In this document: positions 43,891 to 52,326 of the stretch, one piece after another
Layout of the letters: the number at the start of each line of letters is the position of its first letter
How positions within the stretch are numbered: the first letter of the stretch is position 1
DNA from: an uncultured Myxococcales bacterium
Lineage (GTDB): Bacteria; Myxococcota_A; UBA9042; DTJE01
DNA length: 64,000 nucleotides
Direction of reading: 5' to 3'
Assembly (NCBI GenBank): GCA_903936705.1
Contig: CAIZWN010000076.1
Span: forward strand, 99,847 to 163,846
Program-made: the position numbers and the translations under genes
The notes under the pieces: generated by a model
Told to the model about the DNA's origin: nothing
The model's database searches: none
Seen by the model: the letters and a program-made list of their open reading frames with translations, nothing else

Positions 43891-44919
43891 GTGGACGCGA
43901 CTGCGACCATGCTGCCGCAGGACGTGCGCATCGTCGCCGTCGTCGGCTGCACCAAGAATGCCGGGAAGACCACCACTCTCAACGCGCTGCTGGCACGGCT
44001 TTGCGATGCCTCAATGAATCCGGGGACCATGTCGATCGGAATCGACGGTGAGGAGGCCGATTTCTGGCTGGGGGTTCCAAAGCCCAGTATCGAGGTTCGT
44101 GCTGGCAGTTGGGTGGCGACCGCGGAGGCCGCCCTTGCAGCAGGAACCGCCGGGATCGAAGTCGTCGAGCGTGTTGGCGGACGAACCCTTCTGGGAGACC
44201 TGATCGTGGGCCAGGTACGGACCTCGGGGTCAGTGCTGCTGGCCGGCATACGAACCAAGGAAGACGTCCGCAGCGCTTCTGCCGCGATGCTTCGCCTGGG
44301 CGCGTGTCGCATCCTGGTGGACGGGGCATACCAGCGCATCGTGGCTGCCGATCCCGAAGTATCCGACGGTGTGGTTGTTGCGACCGGAGCGATCCTGGGG
44401 ACCACCGTCCAGGAGGTAGCGGCCCGGACTCGCCAGTTCCTTCAGCGTCTGCAACTGCATGCCACTGTTCTGGCCGGCGATCTTGATCTGATGGAATCGG
44501 CCCGGCGTGCCGGGCGACCTGCGGTCCGGCCCGATGATGCCAGCACCCCTCCTTGCGTCGTCGATCTGCTGGAATCACCCGAGGCGATCGATGTGCTTGG
44601 CGGCGGTGATGCCGTGGTGGCATTTCCCGGCGCAGTCACCGACGATCTCGTAAACCGTTGCATGGCCAGCGCCACCGGTAGCCTGCGTGTGGTTGCGCTT
44701 GACCCGACCCGCATCTTCTTGTCCCCGTCGGTTGCGTCTGTTTTTTCGCGAAGGCACCAGTTGAAGGTCGTTCGCGCGATCAGGCTTTTGTGCGTGACCG
44801 TGAACCCGTTCAGTGTTCTGGGCTGGACCCTGCCGAGGGTTGAACTGCTGGATGCCGTGCAGGAGGTCGCAGGAGACATTCCGGTCATCGCATTCGACGT
44901 GGACCCTCATCCCAGCTAG
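43891..44919 (+). CDS. kamB: P-loop protein, probable lysine 5,6-aminomutase reactivase subunit
   Basis: A 342-residue protein with a nucleotide-binding P-loop GCTKNAGKTTT (19-29). It sits directly upstream of both lysine 5,6-aminomutase subunits, and its layout fits KamB, a component of the reactivase that replaces damaged adenosylcobalamin in the mutase. GTG at 43891 has GGAGG 6 nt upstream; an ATG at 43909 is the alternative. The gap to the mutase alpha gene is 53 bp. The usual partner KamC (MutS-like ATPase) is not in the window. Assignment rests on context and the P-loop. Confidence 0.65.
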   Translation: MDATATMLPQDVRIVAVVGCTKNAGKTTTLNALLARLCDASMNPGTMSIGIDGEEADFWLGVPKPSIEVRAGSWVATAEAALAAGTAGIEVVERVGGRTLLGDLIVGQVRTSGSVLLAGIRTKEDVRSASAAMLRLGACRILVDGAYQRIVAADPEVSDGVVVATGAILGTTVQEVAARTRQFLQRLQLHATVLAGDLDLMESARRAGRPAVRPDDASTPPCVVDLLESPEAIDVLGGGDAVVAFPGAVTDDLVNRCMASATGSLRVVALDPTRIFLSPSVASVFSRRHQLKVVRAIRLLCVTVNPFSVLGWTLPRVELLDAVQEVAGDIPVIAFDVDPHPS

Positions 44920-44972
44920 CGTGTGTCCTGGCCGGCGGCCACCTGCGCATGTCCTTCCTGACGGAGAGGCTC

Positions 44973-46553
44973 ATGGAACCGAAACTCGACCTAGACCCCG
45001 ATATCATTGCCAGGTGCCGCGATGCGGCAGGTGCAATCTCTGCGGACGTCCAGCGGTTCGCTGCGGGCCGAACCTCGGTGTCAATAGAACGCGCCGTGCT
45101 TCGATGGATGGGGGTCGAGGGTGGGGACGCGGATTGCATTCCGCTGGTAAACCGCGTGGTTGATCTCCAGGTCAAGTCAGGCCTGCTGTCACACGGAGTC
45201 TCGCTGGCCTTTGCCGAGGCCGTAAGGAACTCGGGATTGTCCCCTTCGGACGCGGCCATGGCGATTGTCGAAGGGCGCCTTGCTCTCGTTGGACCTGATC
45301 CGGACGCGATGGAGGCCGCGCGGGTCGTGGCTCGACTGCTGGCGTCGCAAGGCGCCGAGCGCGTGCGTCGTGCCGTGCGCACCCGCAGTCGATTTATTGA
45401 GCGTCTGGGCGAGGGAAGCCGCCCCTTGCTGTACGTGATCGTAGCCTCCGGAAACATCCTCGAAGACACTGTTCAGGCCAAGGTCTGTGCCCAGGCCGGG
45501 GCCCAGATCGTCGCGGTCATCCGTTCGACCGCTCAGAGCCTGCTGGACTACGTGCCAGAGGGCGCTACGACAGAGGGCTTCGGAGGCACGTACGCCACGC
45601 AGGCAAACTTCCGGATCATGCGAACGGCTCTTGACGAGGCATCCGAGGACGTCGGTCGGTACGTGCGCCTGTGCAACTACGCTTCGGGCCTGTGCATGCC
45701 GGAGATGGCCACGCTGGGTGCCCTGGAACGCCTGGATGTCATGCTGAACGATGCCCTGTATGGCATTCTGTTTCGGGACATCAACATGCAGCGGACCTTG
45801 ACCGATCAGGTGTTTTCGCGCCGCGTATCGGCCGCTGCCGGCCTGATCATCAATACCGGCGAAGACAATTATCTGACGACGTCCGATGCCTTTGAAGCCG
45901 CCCATACGGTACTTGCTTCCGAGTTCATCAACGAACAGATCGCCCTTTGCTGCGGTTTGAAGCCGCACCAGTTGGGCCTGGGTCACGCGATGCAGATGAA
46001 CCCCTTCCGCGAGGACATGTTCCTGTACGAGGTTGCGCAGGCCCAGATGGCCAGGGAGATCTTCCCTGACAGTCCGCTGAAGTACATGCCTCCAACCAAG
46101 CATATGACTGGGGACATCTTTCGTGGACAGGTGCAGGACGCGCTGTTCAACCTTGTCAGCGTGATGACGGGGCAGGGCATTCACTTGCTGGGCATGATGA
46201 CCGAGGCGATGCACACCCCGCATATCCACGACCGAGTCCTTGCCCTCGAATCGGCCAGGATGATTTCGACGGCGGCCCGCCACCTGGGTGACGAGGTCCG
46301 GTTCGTACCCGGAGGTCGTGTCCAGACCAGGGCAAGAGATGTGCTTGCAAGGGCGTTGACCCTGCTGCAGCAGGTGCGTGACGAAGGCCTCTTCGGGGCG
46401 CTCGCCAGCGGTCGATTTGCCGATATCAAGCGTTCCATGGATGGCGGGCGTGGTTTGGAAGGCGTGGCAGTCAAGGCTGAGGACTACTGGAACCCGGTGG
46501 ACGAGGTGCTGGACGAACTGATTGCCGAGGGAGCGAAGGAGGTGGCGCAATGA
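44973..46553 (+). CDS. kamD: Lysine 5,6-aminomutase alpha subunit
   Basis: A 526-residue subunit, close to the length of clostridial KamD. With KamE it moves the terminal amino group of D-lysine or L-beta-lysine to the adjacent carbon using adenosylcobalamin and PLP, an early step of lysine fermentation. Recognisable stretches include LVNRVVDLQVKSGLLSHGVS, LNDALYGILFRDINMQRTL and MPPTKHMTGDIFRG. ATG 44973 is chosen for GGAG 6 nt upstream; the ATG at 44949 lacks one. Its stop overlaps kamE (ATGA). Confidence 0.92.
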   Translation: MEPKLDLDPDIIARCRDAAGAISADVQRFAAGRTSVSIERAVLRWMGVEGGDADCIPLVNRVVDLQVKSGLLSHGVSLAFAEAVRNSGLSPSDAAMAIVEGRLALVGPDPDAMEAARVVARLLASQGAERVRRAVRTRSRFIERLGEGSRPLLYVIVASGNILEDTVQAKVCAQAGAQIVAVIRSTAQSLLDYVPEGATTEGFGGTYATQANFRIMRTALDEASEDVGRYVRLCNYASGLCMPEMATLGALERLDVMLNDALYGILFRDINMQRTLTDQVFSRRVSAAAGLIINTGEDNYLTTSDAFEAAHTVLASEFINEQIALCCGLKPHQLGLGHAMQMNPFREDMFLYEVAQAQMAREIFPDSPLKYMPPTKHMTGDIFRGQVQDALFNLVSVMTGQGIHLLGMMTEAMHTPHIHDRVLALESARMISTAARHLGDEVRFVPGGRVQTRARDVLARALTLLQQVRDEGLFGALASGRFADIKRSMDGGRGLEGVAVKAEDYWNPVDEVLDELIAEGAKEVAQ

Positions 46554-47335
46554 AGCGCGACGAACCGGCTTCCAGAATCCTGTCGGGAGTCGACCTGCAC
46601 AAGGTCGGGCCTTACGGTGACACCCTTGGCGACGGCCTGGTTCAGGTTTCCTTCAGTCTTCCCGTTCCCTCGGGACCTGAATCTCGCGAGGCGGCGCGGC
46701 GCCTCGCTGTCCAGATGGGTCTTGAGGAGCCGCAAATCTACAAGGAGGCCGACCTCGGCTACGGCTTCTCATTCTGGATCATCTACGGAAAGTGCCGTCA
46801 CAACGTTGATGTGACCCGGATAGTGGTACCCAAGCTGGAAGCCGTCCAGCTTTCGTTCGACGAAATCAACGACCTTGTCGCAGCCGAGGCGGGCCGTCGC
46901 CTGAGGATCGTCGGAGCATGTACCGGCACCGACGCGCACACAGTCGGGATTGACGCCATTCTTAATATGAAGGGATTTGCCGGGGAATACGGCCTCGAGC
47001 GCTACCCCGCTTTTGAGGTGTTCAACCTGGGAAGCCAGGTATCCAACGACATCCTGCTGCAGAAGGTCAGGGATCTGAAGGCTGACGCGGTCCTGGTGTC
47101 ACAGGTGGTGACCCAGAAAGATGTTCATCTTGGGAATCTGGCTGAACTGGTTGACATGATCGAGGCCGAATCACTGCGAAAGGATGTCCTTTTGGTCTGC
47201 GGGGGGCCTCGAATATCTCATGAAGTTGCCCTGGAACTTGGCTTTGACGCCGGCTTTGGGGCTGGAACAACTCCGCGACTTGTGGCCGATTGGATTGCCC
47301 GGGAATGGGTGCGGCGTAAGGTTCTGCCAGCTTAA
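46550..47335 (+). CDS. kamE: Lysine 5,6-aminomutase beta subunit
   Basis: A 261-residue cobalamin- and PLP-binding subunit. GTDAHTVGIDAILNMKG holds the B12 lower-ligand motif DxHxxG (D129, H130 in DAH) and K141, which sits 11 residues after the His exactly as the PLP-binding lysine does in the clostridial enzyme (H133/K144). The C-terminal half is a Rossmann-like B12 domain (VSQVVTQKDVH, VCGGPRISHEVA). It is coupled to kamD by a 4-bp overlap. Downstream genes of lysine fermentation (kdd, kce, kal) are absent from the window. Confidence 0.94.
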   Translation: MKRDEPASRILSGVDLHKVGPYGDTLGDGLVQVSFSLPVPSGPESREAARRLAVQMGLEEPQIYKEADLGYGFSFWIIYGKCRHNVDVTRIVVPKLEAVQLSFDEINDLVAAEAGRRLRIVGACTGTDAHTVGIDAILNMKGFAGEYGLERYPAFEVFNLGSQVSNDILLQKVRDLKADAVLVSQVVTQKDVHLGNLAELVDMIEAESLRKDVLLVCGGPRISHEVALELGFDAGFGAGTTPRLVADWIAREWVRRKVLPA

Positions 47336-47400
47336 CGCTTCGATATAACAAGAGTTTCTGTCAGCATATAAGAATCTTGACTCCTAAATAAGAAAAAAGG

Positions 47401-47429
47401 TTGACAAGGTCAATCGTTCACCCTAAATT
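47401..47429 (+). promoter_or_regulatory. Strong sigma70-like promoter before a small Cys protein
   Basis: Consensus TTGACA (47401-47406), 17-bp spacer, TAAATT (47424-47429). The 60 bp upstream are A/T-rich, resembling an UP element. Confidence 0.65.
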
Positions 47430-47476
47430 CACCAAGCGGACCCGAGTTATCCGCGATTAAATACCGGGAGGGCAAA

Positions 47477-47686
47477 ATGAGGTTCACGTACTCACAGCCG
47501 GAAATCCAGGAGCTGTCGGACACCTTTTGCTGCCGTGCACGTCGCAAGGAACTCTCGCTGGACAAATGCCTGAACGACTACCTCGAGTCGAATGCTTTCG
47601 AAAAGCGTCGCTCGGCCTGCTTTCGTTGCCCCCAGGGGCGTAAGAACCGTGAACTGTTTGCCGGTGCGCAGGAAGCCGAGGACTAG
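47477..47686 (+). CDS. Small cysteine-containing protein of unknown function
   Basis: A 69-residue soluble protein, charged, with a CC pair at 18-19, one further Cys near 31, and CFRC near its centre-end (residues 48-51), which could form a small zinc or iron-sulfur site. No family is recognised. GGGAGGG precedes the ATG, and the upstream promoter is among the best in the window, so the protein is probably abundant. It lies between kamE and the convergent thiolase. Confidence 0.65.
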   Translation: MRFTYSQPEIQELSDTFCCRARRKELSLDKCLNDYLESNAFEKRRSACFRCPQGRKNRELFAGAQEAED

Positions 47687-47715
47687 GTTTCTACGAGGCA
47701 CTCTGGATTCGCGCG

Positions 47716-48933
47716 TCAGGGAGCCTTCAGGACCGTTGTGACCGATGCGCAGATAGGCCCTCCGATGTTGAATGTAGCAGCGTACCTGAGGTTGTGGACC
47801 TGCAGCGGCGCTGGGACTTTGCCGGTCATTTGCCAGTAGTTCCATCCGACCATTGCCACCCCGGTTGCCCCTATGGGATGACCCTTCGCGATTAGTCCTC
47901 CCGATGTGTTTATTGCGGTTTTGCCGCCGCCGACCCTCGCCTTGCCCTCGACGAAGTAGCTGGCCCCCCGACCCGGTTCAACAATTCCAAGAACCTCGGT
48001 CGCGATTGCCCCCATGATACCGAAGCAATCGTGAACCTCGGCGACGCCGACATCGATCGGCCTGATCCCCGCCATGTCGTAGGCGGCGCGCATCGCCTTG
48101 TAGGCACCGGCGGGATGCAGGACGTCCCGGCCCTTCGTGGACAGGGCATCAGTCGCGGAACCGTATCCAACAAGTTCGACAGCCTGGGACAGGGGGATTC
48201 CAAGTCGAGCCATGCCGGTTTCGCTGGCCAACAGCAGTGCCGCCCAGCCGTCCGACATCTGGGAGCATTCGAATGTCTTCAACGGCAGGCCGTCGGCGAT
48301 GTAGCGGTTGGGTCCGTCGATCGCAAGAACCTTTTCCAGCGTCATATTGACCTTCTGCATCTGGGCAAGCGGGTTATGGTTGCCATGGGCGTAGCAGGTC
48401 ACCGGCACGTGGGCCAGATCGGCCTCGGTAACTTGCCAGCGTTTCATGTAAGCATCCTGCACCTCGGCAAAGATGTGGGGAAAGACGAACACCTTTCCGG
48501 GTCGGTCGTCAGGGTGTGAAGCGGTGCCAAGTTGCTTGCCCAGCAGGCGGCCGTCGGCCTTCCCTTCGTCGTCGCGCATCTTCTCGACGCCGATTGCCAG
48601 GCCCACGTCGCCTTCGCCAAGCAGCAGGCGGCGCAGTACGGTCAGGACCGCCTGTCCTCCGGACGCACACGCGTTCTCGACTGTCTCGATTGGTTTACCT
48701 GCCAAACCGGGTTCCATGGCCACCAGACCAGACAAAAGCGTCTGTTCTTGCAGCATGGGTGTCAAAAGTCCCGCAATCGAGGCTGTATCCACAGCCTCGA
48801 TGGGAATCCCGGACGAAATAGCGACTGCGTCAATGGCTTTGCGGATCGCCTGGTGGATTGATTCTGGACCCAGTTTGCCGAATGGACTTTGGGCATATCC
48901 AACAACGAAGACTCGGCGATTGCCTGGAAGCAT
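47716..48933 (-). CDS. Thiolase-family protein (SCP2-like acetyltransferase)
   Basis: A 405-residue thiolase-fold protein. ENACASGGQAV carries the nucleophilic Cys (C89), EVHDCFGIM and GLIAKGHPIGATG the other active-site motifs. The end NIGGPICASVTTVL differs from the CxGGGQG of biosynthetic thiolases, placing it with SCP2/archaeal-type thiolases. It may cleave or form acetoacetyl-CoA, which would suit the end of lysine fermentation, but it is convergent with the kam genes, so the link is only suggestive. AGAGG precedes the ATG. Confidence 0.85.
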   Translation of the reverse strand: MLPGNRRVFVVGYAQSPFGKLGPESIHQAIRKAIDAVAISSGIPIEAVDTASIAGLLTPMLQEQTLLSGLVAMEPGLAGKPIETVENACASGGQAVLTVLRRLLLGEGDVGLAIGVEKMRDDEGKADGRLLGKQLGTASHPDDRPGKVFVFPHIFAEVQDAYMKRWQVTEADLAHVPVTCYAHGNHNPLAQMQKVNMTLEKVLAIDGPNRYIADGLPLKTFECSQMSDGWAALLLASETGMARLGIPLSQAVELVGYGSATDALSTKGRDVLHPAGAYKAMRAAYDMAGIRPIDVGVAEVHDCFGIMGAIATEVLGIVEPGRGASYFVEGKARVGGGKTAINTSGGLIAKGHPIGATGVAMVGWNYWQMTGKVPAPLQVHNLRYAATFNIGGPICASVTTVLKAP

Positions 48934-48985
48934 TATTGCCTCTTCCTATATCAATTGCCTGGATCATACCGGAATTCTGGACTCA

Positions 48986-50380
48986 TTAAAGTCGGATGAG
49001 GGCTCGTGCCAGCAAGTCGGGTTGCCCTGGCAGAAGGGTGCGAAGGTCCAGAACCACGACTCCAGCCTGTATCCGGCCCAGAATCGGAGGATTGTTCGCG
49101 CGCAGGCGCGAGTCTATTTCGGACTCGGTGGCGCCCAGCAGTCGGACCTCGATACCAAATGACTGGATCGGACGCGCCGGCAAGGTGCCTCCTCCGGCTT
49201 CGGCCTCGGTGGCTACGACGCGCAGGTCCAGTCCGGGCGGCGGACCAAGTCGCCGCACGCGTTGCACCAGCGAATGGCATCGACGTTTCACGGCCGTAGG
49301 GGCCAGTCGCAGCGCCGCCAAGGCAGGGATTTCGTCGAGTGAACCGGTCAAATGCCTGCGCAGCACGGCCTCCAGAACGCCCAGCGTCAGTTTGTCCACG
49401 CGCAGCGCCCTCATCAGCGGGTGCCTGCCAAGCCTGTCAAGGGTCTCGGCCCGTCCCAGGATGATTCCCGCCTGCGGCCCGCCCAGCAACTTGTCGCCAG
49501 AGATGCAAACGACATCCACCCCGGCTGCCAGTGCCTCCTGCGGTCCTGGTTCGCCCCGCGACGCCTCGACATCCGGGTCCGACACCAGTCCGCTTCCCAG
49601 ATCCAGTACGACAGCCAGGTGCCTTTGTCGGCCAAGTCCAACCAGGGCTGGGATGCCAACATCCTCGACGAACCCGACCATACGGAAGTTTGATCTGTGC
49701 GCCTTGAACAGCATTCCCGTATCGGGACCGATGGCGTTCTCGTAGTCGGCCAACCTTGTACGGTTCGTGGTTCCCACTTCGACCAGGCGCGCCCCCGATG
49801 CCTCCATGACATCTGGTACCCGGAACCCGCCACCAATCTCGACCAGTTCCCCTCGGGAGACGATAACCTCCCGTTCGCGGGCCAGCGCCGTCAGGACCAG
49901 TAGTACGCCCGCGGCGCAGTTATTGACCACCAGGGCGGCTTCGGCCGCCGGCACTATCCTCTTCAGTAGCCCGGCTGCGTGATCGTTTCGGGAACCTCGG
50001 TGCCTTGAAGCGATGTCAAATTCGAGGTTGCAGTAACCAGCAACGCGTTCTCGGGCCTCGTCAAACCATTTAGGGTCCAGTGGTGCTCGTCCAAGGTTCG
50101 TGTGCAGAATCACGCCGGTTGCATTGATTACCGGCTGCAGTGACCCCTCCATATTTGCCAAGGCGCGACACGCGGATGCGATGGCGACCGCTTCGGGCTG
50201 GCACTCGCGCTCGCTGGGAGCCTGTCCTCCCTTCATGCGGACACGCAGTGCGTCAATGACCTCGCGGACGGCCTGCACCGAGTTCGCTCGAGCAATTGGG
50301 TTTGCAAGAAGGTTTTGTGGCATCAGCGCCATCACCCGTTCAACGCTTGGGATTCTTCGGAATTCATTGGCTTTTATCAT
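48986..50380 (-). CDS. selA: L-seryl-tRNA(Sec) selenium transferase
   Basis: A 464-residue PLP enzyme, matching the bacterial SelA length. It converts Ser-tRNA(Sec) to Sec-tRNA(Sec) with selenophosphate. NATGVILHTNLGRAPL, SRHRGSR and GTTNRTRLADY are family motifs, and ISGDKLLGGPQAG holds the PLP lysine K297. The start at 50380 fits the family N-terminus (IPSVERVM); the ribosome site is weak. selB, selD and tRNA-Sec are not seen in this window. Its presence implies that the cell makes selenoproteins. Confidence 0.93.
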   Translation of the reverse strand: MIKANEFRRIPSVERVMALMPQNLLANPIARANSVQAVREVIDALRVRMKGGQAPSERECQPEAVAIASACRALANMEGSLQPVINATGVILHTNLGRAPLDPKWFDEARERVAGYCNLEFDIASRHRGSRNDHAAGLLKRIVPAAEAALVVNNCAAGVLLVLTALAREREVIVSRGELVEIGGGFRVPDVMEASGARLVEVGTTNRTRLADYENAIGPDTGMLFKAHRSNFRMVGFVEDVGIPALVGLGRQRHLAVVLDLGSGLVSDPDVEASRGEPGPQEALAAGVDVVCISGDKLLGGPQAGIILGRAETLDRLGRHPLMRALRVDKLTLGVLEAVLRRHLTGSLDEIPALAALRLAPTAVKRRCHSLVQRVRRLGPPPGLDLRVVATEAEAGGGTLPARPIQSFGIEVRLLGATESEIDSRLRANNPPILGRIQAGVVVLDLRTLLPGQPDLLARALIRL

Positions 50381-50420
50381 GGGGGTTGAACCTAGCATGC
50401 ACGGGGCTGTGTGGCAAGGA

Positions 50421-50449
50421 TTGACAAACCAACCAAGGGGTGGCAATAT
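50421..50449 (+). promoter_or_regulatory. Sigma70-like promoter of the Ala/Lys-rich lipoprotein
   Basis: Consensus TTGACA (50421-50426), 17-bp spacer, CAATAT (50444-50449). The start codon is about 98 nt beyond the -10, implying a sizeable leader. Confidence 0.5.
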
Positions 50450-50546
50450 CCGCCCCCGTAAGCGTACCGCCGGGGGTCCCCGGGAGGTTGGGTGCGCCGG
50501 GTTTCCCTTTCGGGAAGCAACTTGGAGTTTTCGTAGGAGGATTCAG

Positions 50547-51125
50547 ATGAAGAAGCTGGCTACCGTGTTCGTGGCGATCGTGGCGCTCGCGTTCGCGGCC
50601 TGCGCGAAGAAGGCGACCCCGGACGAAGTGAAGAAGGCGTACGCGAAGCTCGTCGAGCTGCAGAAGGCTGCGAACCCGGCCCCCGTGGTCGAGAATCCGG
50701 CCGTCAAGATCAACGGCGATTTCGCCCAGAAGATGCAGGCCCTGCAGGCCGCCCAGAACGAAGCCGTGAAGGCCGTTGACGCCGAGCTGGCCGCCGCGAA
50801 GGAAGCCCTTCCGAAGGCCAAGGGCAAGAAGGCCGAAGCAGCCAATGCCGCCGCAGCTGCCAAGCTGGACGAAGAATTCGCCGCCAAGAAGGGCCAGGCG
50901 GGCGCCCCCTTCGCTCCCCAGTTCGCCGGCCTGAACAAGGCCAAGGCTGACGCCCTCAAGGCCGCTGCTGACGCCGCTGCCAAGGCTGAAGCTGACGCGA
51001 AGGCCCAGGCTGACAAGGATCAGGCTGCTTACACGGACAAGGCCGTCAAGGACCGCACCACCAAGGCGAAGGTCGATTGCCAGGTCAAGGCCGCCAAGCT
51101 CGACGAATTCAATAAGTGCAAGTGA
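50547..51125 (+). CDS. Ala/Lys-rich coiled-coil lipoprotein
   Basis: A 192-residue lipoprotein with lipobox AFAAC followed by AKK, and a long Ala/Lys/Glu/Asp-rich helical chain with heptad character (AKAEADAKAQADKDQAAY). Two Cys near the end (VDCQ, FNKCK) could cross-link. Layout and composition resemble abundant envelope-spacer lipoproteins such as Lpp, but there is no sequence relation to claim. TAGGAGG precedes the ATG. Strong codon preference for AAG and GCC suggests high expression. Confidence 0.75.
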   Translation: MKKLATVFVAIVALAFAACAKKATPDEVKKAYAKLVELQKAANPAPVVENPAVKINGDFAQKMQALQAAQNEAVKAVDAELAAAKEALPKAKGKKAEAANAAAAAKLDEEFAAKKGQAGAPFAPQFAGLNKAKADALKAAADAAAKAEADAKAQADKDQAAYTDKAVKDRTTKAKVDCQVKAAKLDEFNKCK

Positions 51126-51258
51126 TTTCCTCGCGTTTTGCCTGAATATTCCCGCCTGAAGACGTCCCGTCATGCAGCTGCCTCGGTAGTTTTTCGGCAG
51201 CCTTCCTTCCTGGATGAAATATGACGGGCAAGAAGTGAATTCCTGGCCGTTCTTCGGC

Positions 51259-51287
51259 TTGACACCTGCGAGTCTCGGGGGGACGAT
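51259..51287 (+). promoter_or_regulatory. Candidate promoter of the outer-membrane protein tandem
   Basis: Consensus TTGACA (51259-51264) with a weak -10, GACGAT, 17 bp downstream (51282-51287). Confidence 0.35.
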
Positions 51288-51349
51288 ACGGCACGCCTCG
51301 CCCGGCATTGCGGAAGCCCCGCTCGGACGGCGCGGCAGAAGGAGCGACC

Positions 51350-52303
51350 ATGACCCGCAGAAGCGCTGTTCTCGTTGCCCTGTTCATTTCCCTACCGGCG
51401 GCCGCCGGCGCCCAGACCGTGTACTGGACTGATCGTCCCATAGCCATGCCCAAGGGGAAGCAGGAGGTGAACATCGACCTCTCTGTAGGCCTCAACAAGG
51501 GCGCACTAGGCGAGGACTTCGGCTTGGCAGCCGGCCTGGCTGGTGACCGCTATTCGGGACTGCACTTCAGGGCCGGCGTCTGGACGAACCTGGAGATGGG
51601 ATTGGCCCTGCAGTTCGCCTACAGCATGCACAAGGGCGATAACTACTCGCTGCGCGGTCCGATTCCCGCGGACGAGACGCGTATCGGCCGTTTCGCGACC
51701 GTCTCAGGGGTTTCCCCCGGAATTCGGCCGCCACGGCTTAATGCCGGTCCCGAGGGTGATGGCACGCGACGAATCGCCGGCTACCCCTACCATTTCGGCA
51801 TGGATGAACAGAGTCACCTGAACCCGCTGACCATCTACGCAAGGTACGCCATAGTGCCGCAGTTCGGCCTTGAACTGGCATTGATAATTCCGATCGAGGA
51901 GCTTCAGGGCGGCAATCGGCCGGCGTTCAGACTTGGGATGCCTTTCAGGTGGATCCTGTCGCCCGGCCTCCTGTCAATCCATGTCCAGCCAGACTTGCTG
52001 GTGGGCTTTGCAAAGTCGGGGAATGAGTTCTGGGAACCGAAAGGGACCGTTCTGGTGTCCTATTATGTCGATGCCGGCATCACCTTCGCCTTGCTGGGCG
52101 CCTTCCTGGACGTGACGCTGGGCTACGGTGGCGATGCTTTCCCCTACAAGCGAGGCTACTTCCCGTTGAGCATACAAGTGGGATACACTATTCTTCCGCG
52201 ATGGGACATTTACGTTGGTGTGTCGCTCGACAATCTTCTTCCCGAGTCCGGCGGTGCCGCCGATTCGCGCCGTTTGACCCTGGGTAACAGCGTCCGCTTC
52301 TGA
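51350..52303 (+). CDS. Outer-membrane beta-barrel protein, tandem paralogue 1
   Basis: A 317-residue exported protein with signal MTRRSAVLVALFISLPAAAGA and barrel-like strands to a C-terminal RLTLGNSVRF. Its N-terminal motif RPIAMPKGKQEVNIDLSVGL is shared in pattern with the next gene (RPIIVSEGVGQLSVDVGVGL), and both end in a leu/asn-rich strand plus RF. No known porin family is recognised. AGAAGGAG precedes the ATG; the next gene starts 23 bp after the stop. Confidence 0.72.
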   Translation: MTRRSAVLVALFISLPAAAGAQTVYWTDRPIAMPKGKQEVNIDLSVGLNKGALGEDFGLAAGLAGDRYSGLHFRAGVWTNLEMGLALQFAYSMHKGDNYSLRGPIPADETRIGRFATVSGVSPGIRPPRLNAGPEGDGTRRIAGYPYHFGMDEQSHLNPLTIYARYAIVPQFGLELALIIPIEELQGGNRPAFRLGMPFRWILSPGLLSIHVQPDLLVGFAKSGNEFWEPKGTVLVSYYVDAGITFALLGAFLDVTLGYGGDAFPYKRGYFPLSIQVGYTILPRWDIYVGVSLDNLLPESGGAADSRRLTLGNSVRF

Positions 52304-52326
52304 CGGACCCTAGCAAGAGGAACCTG

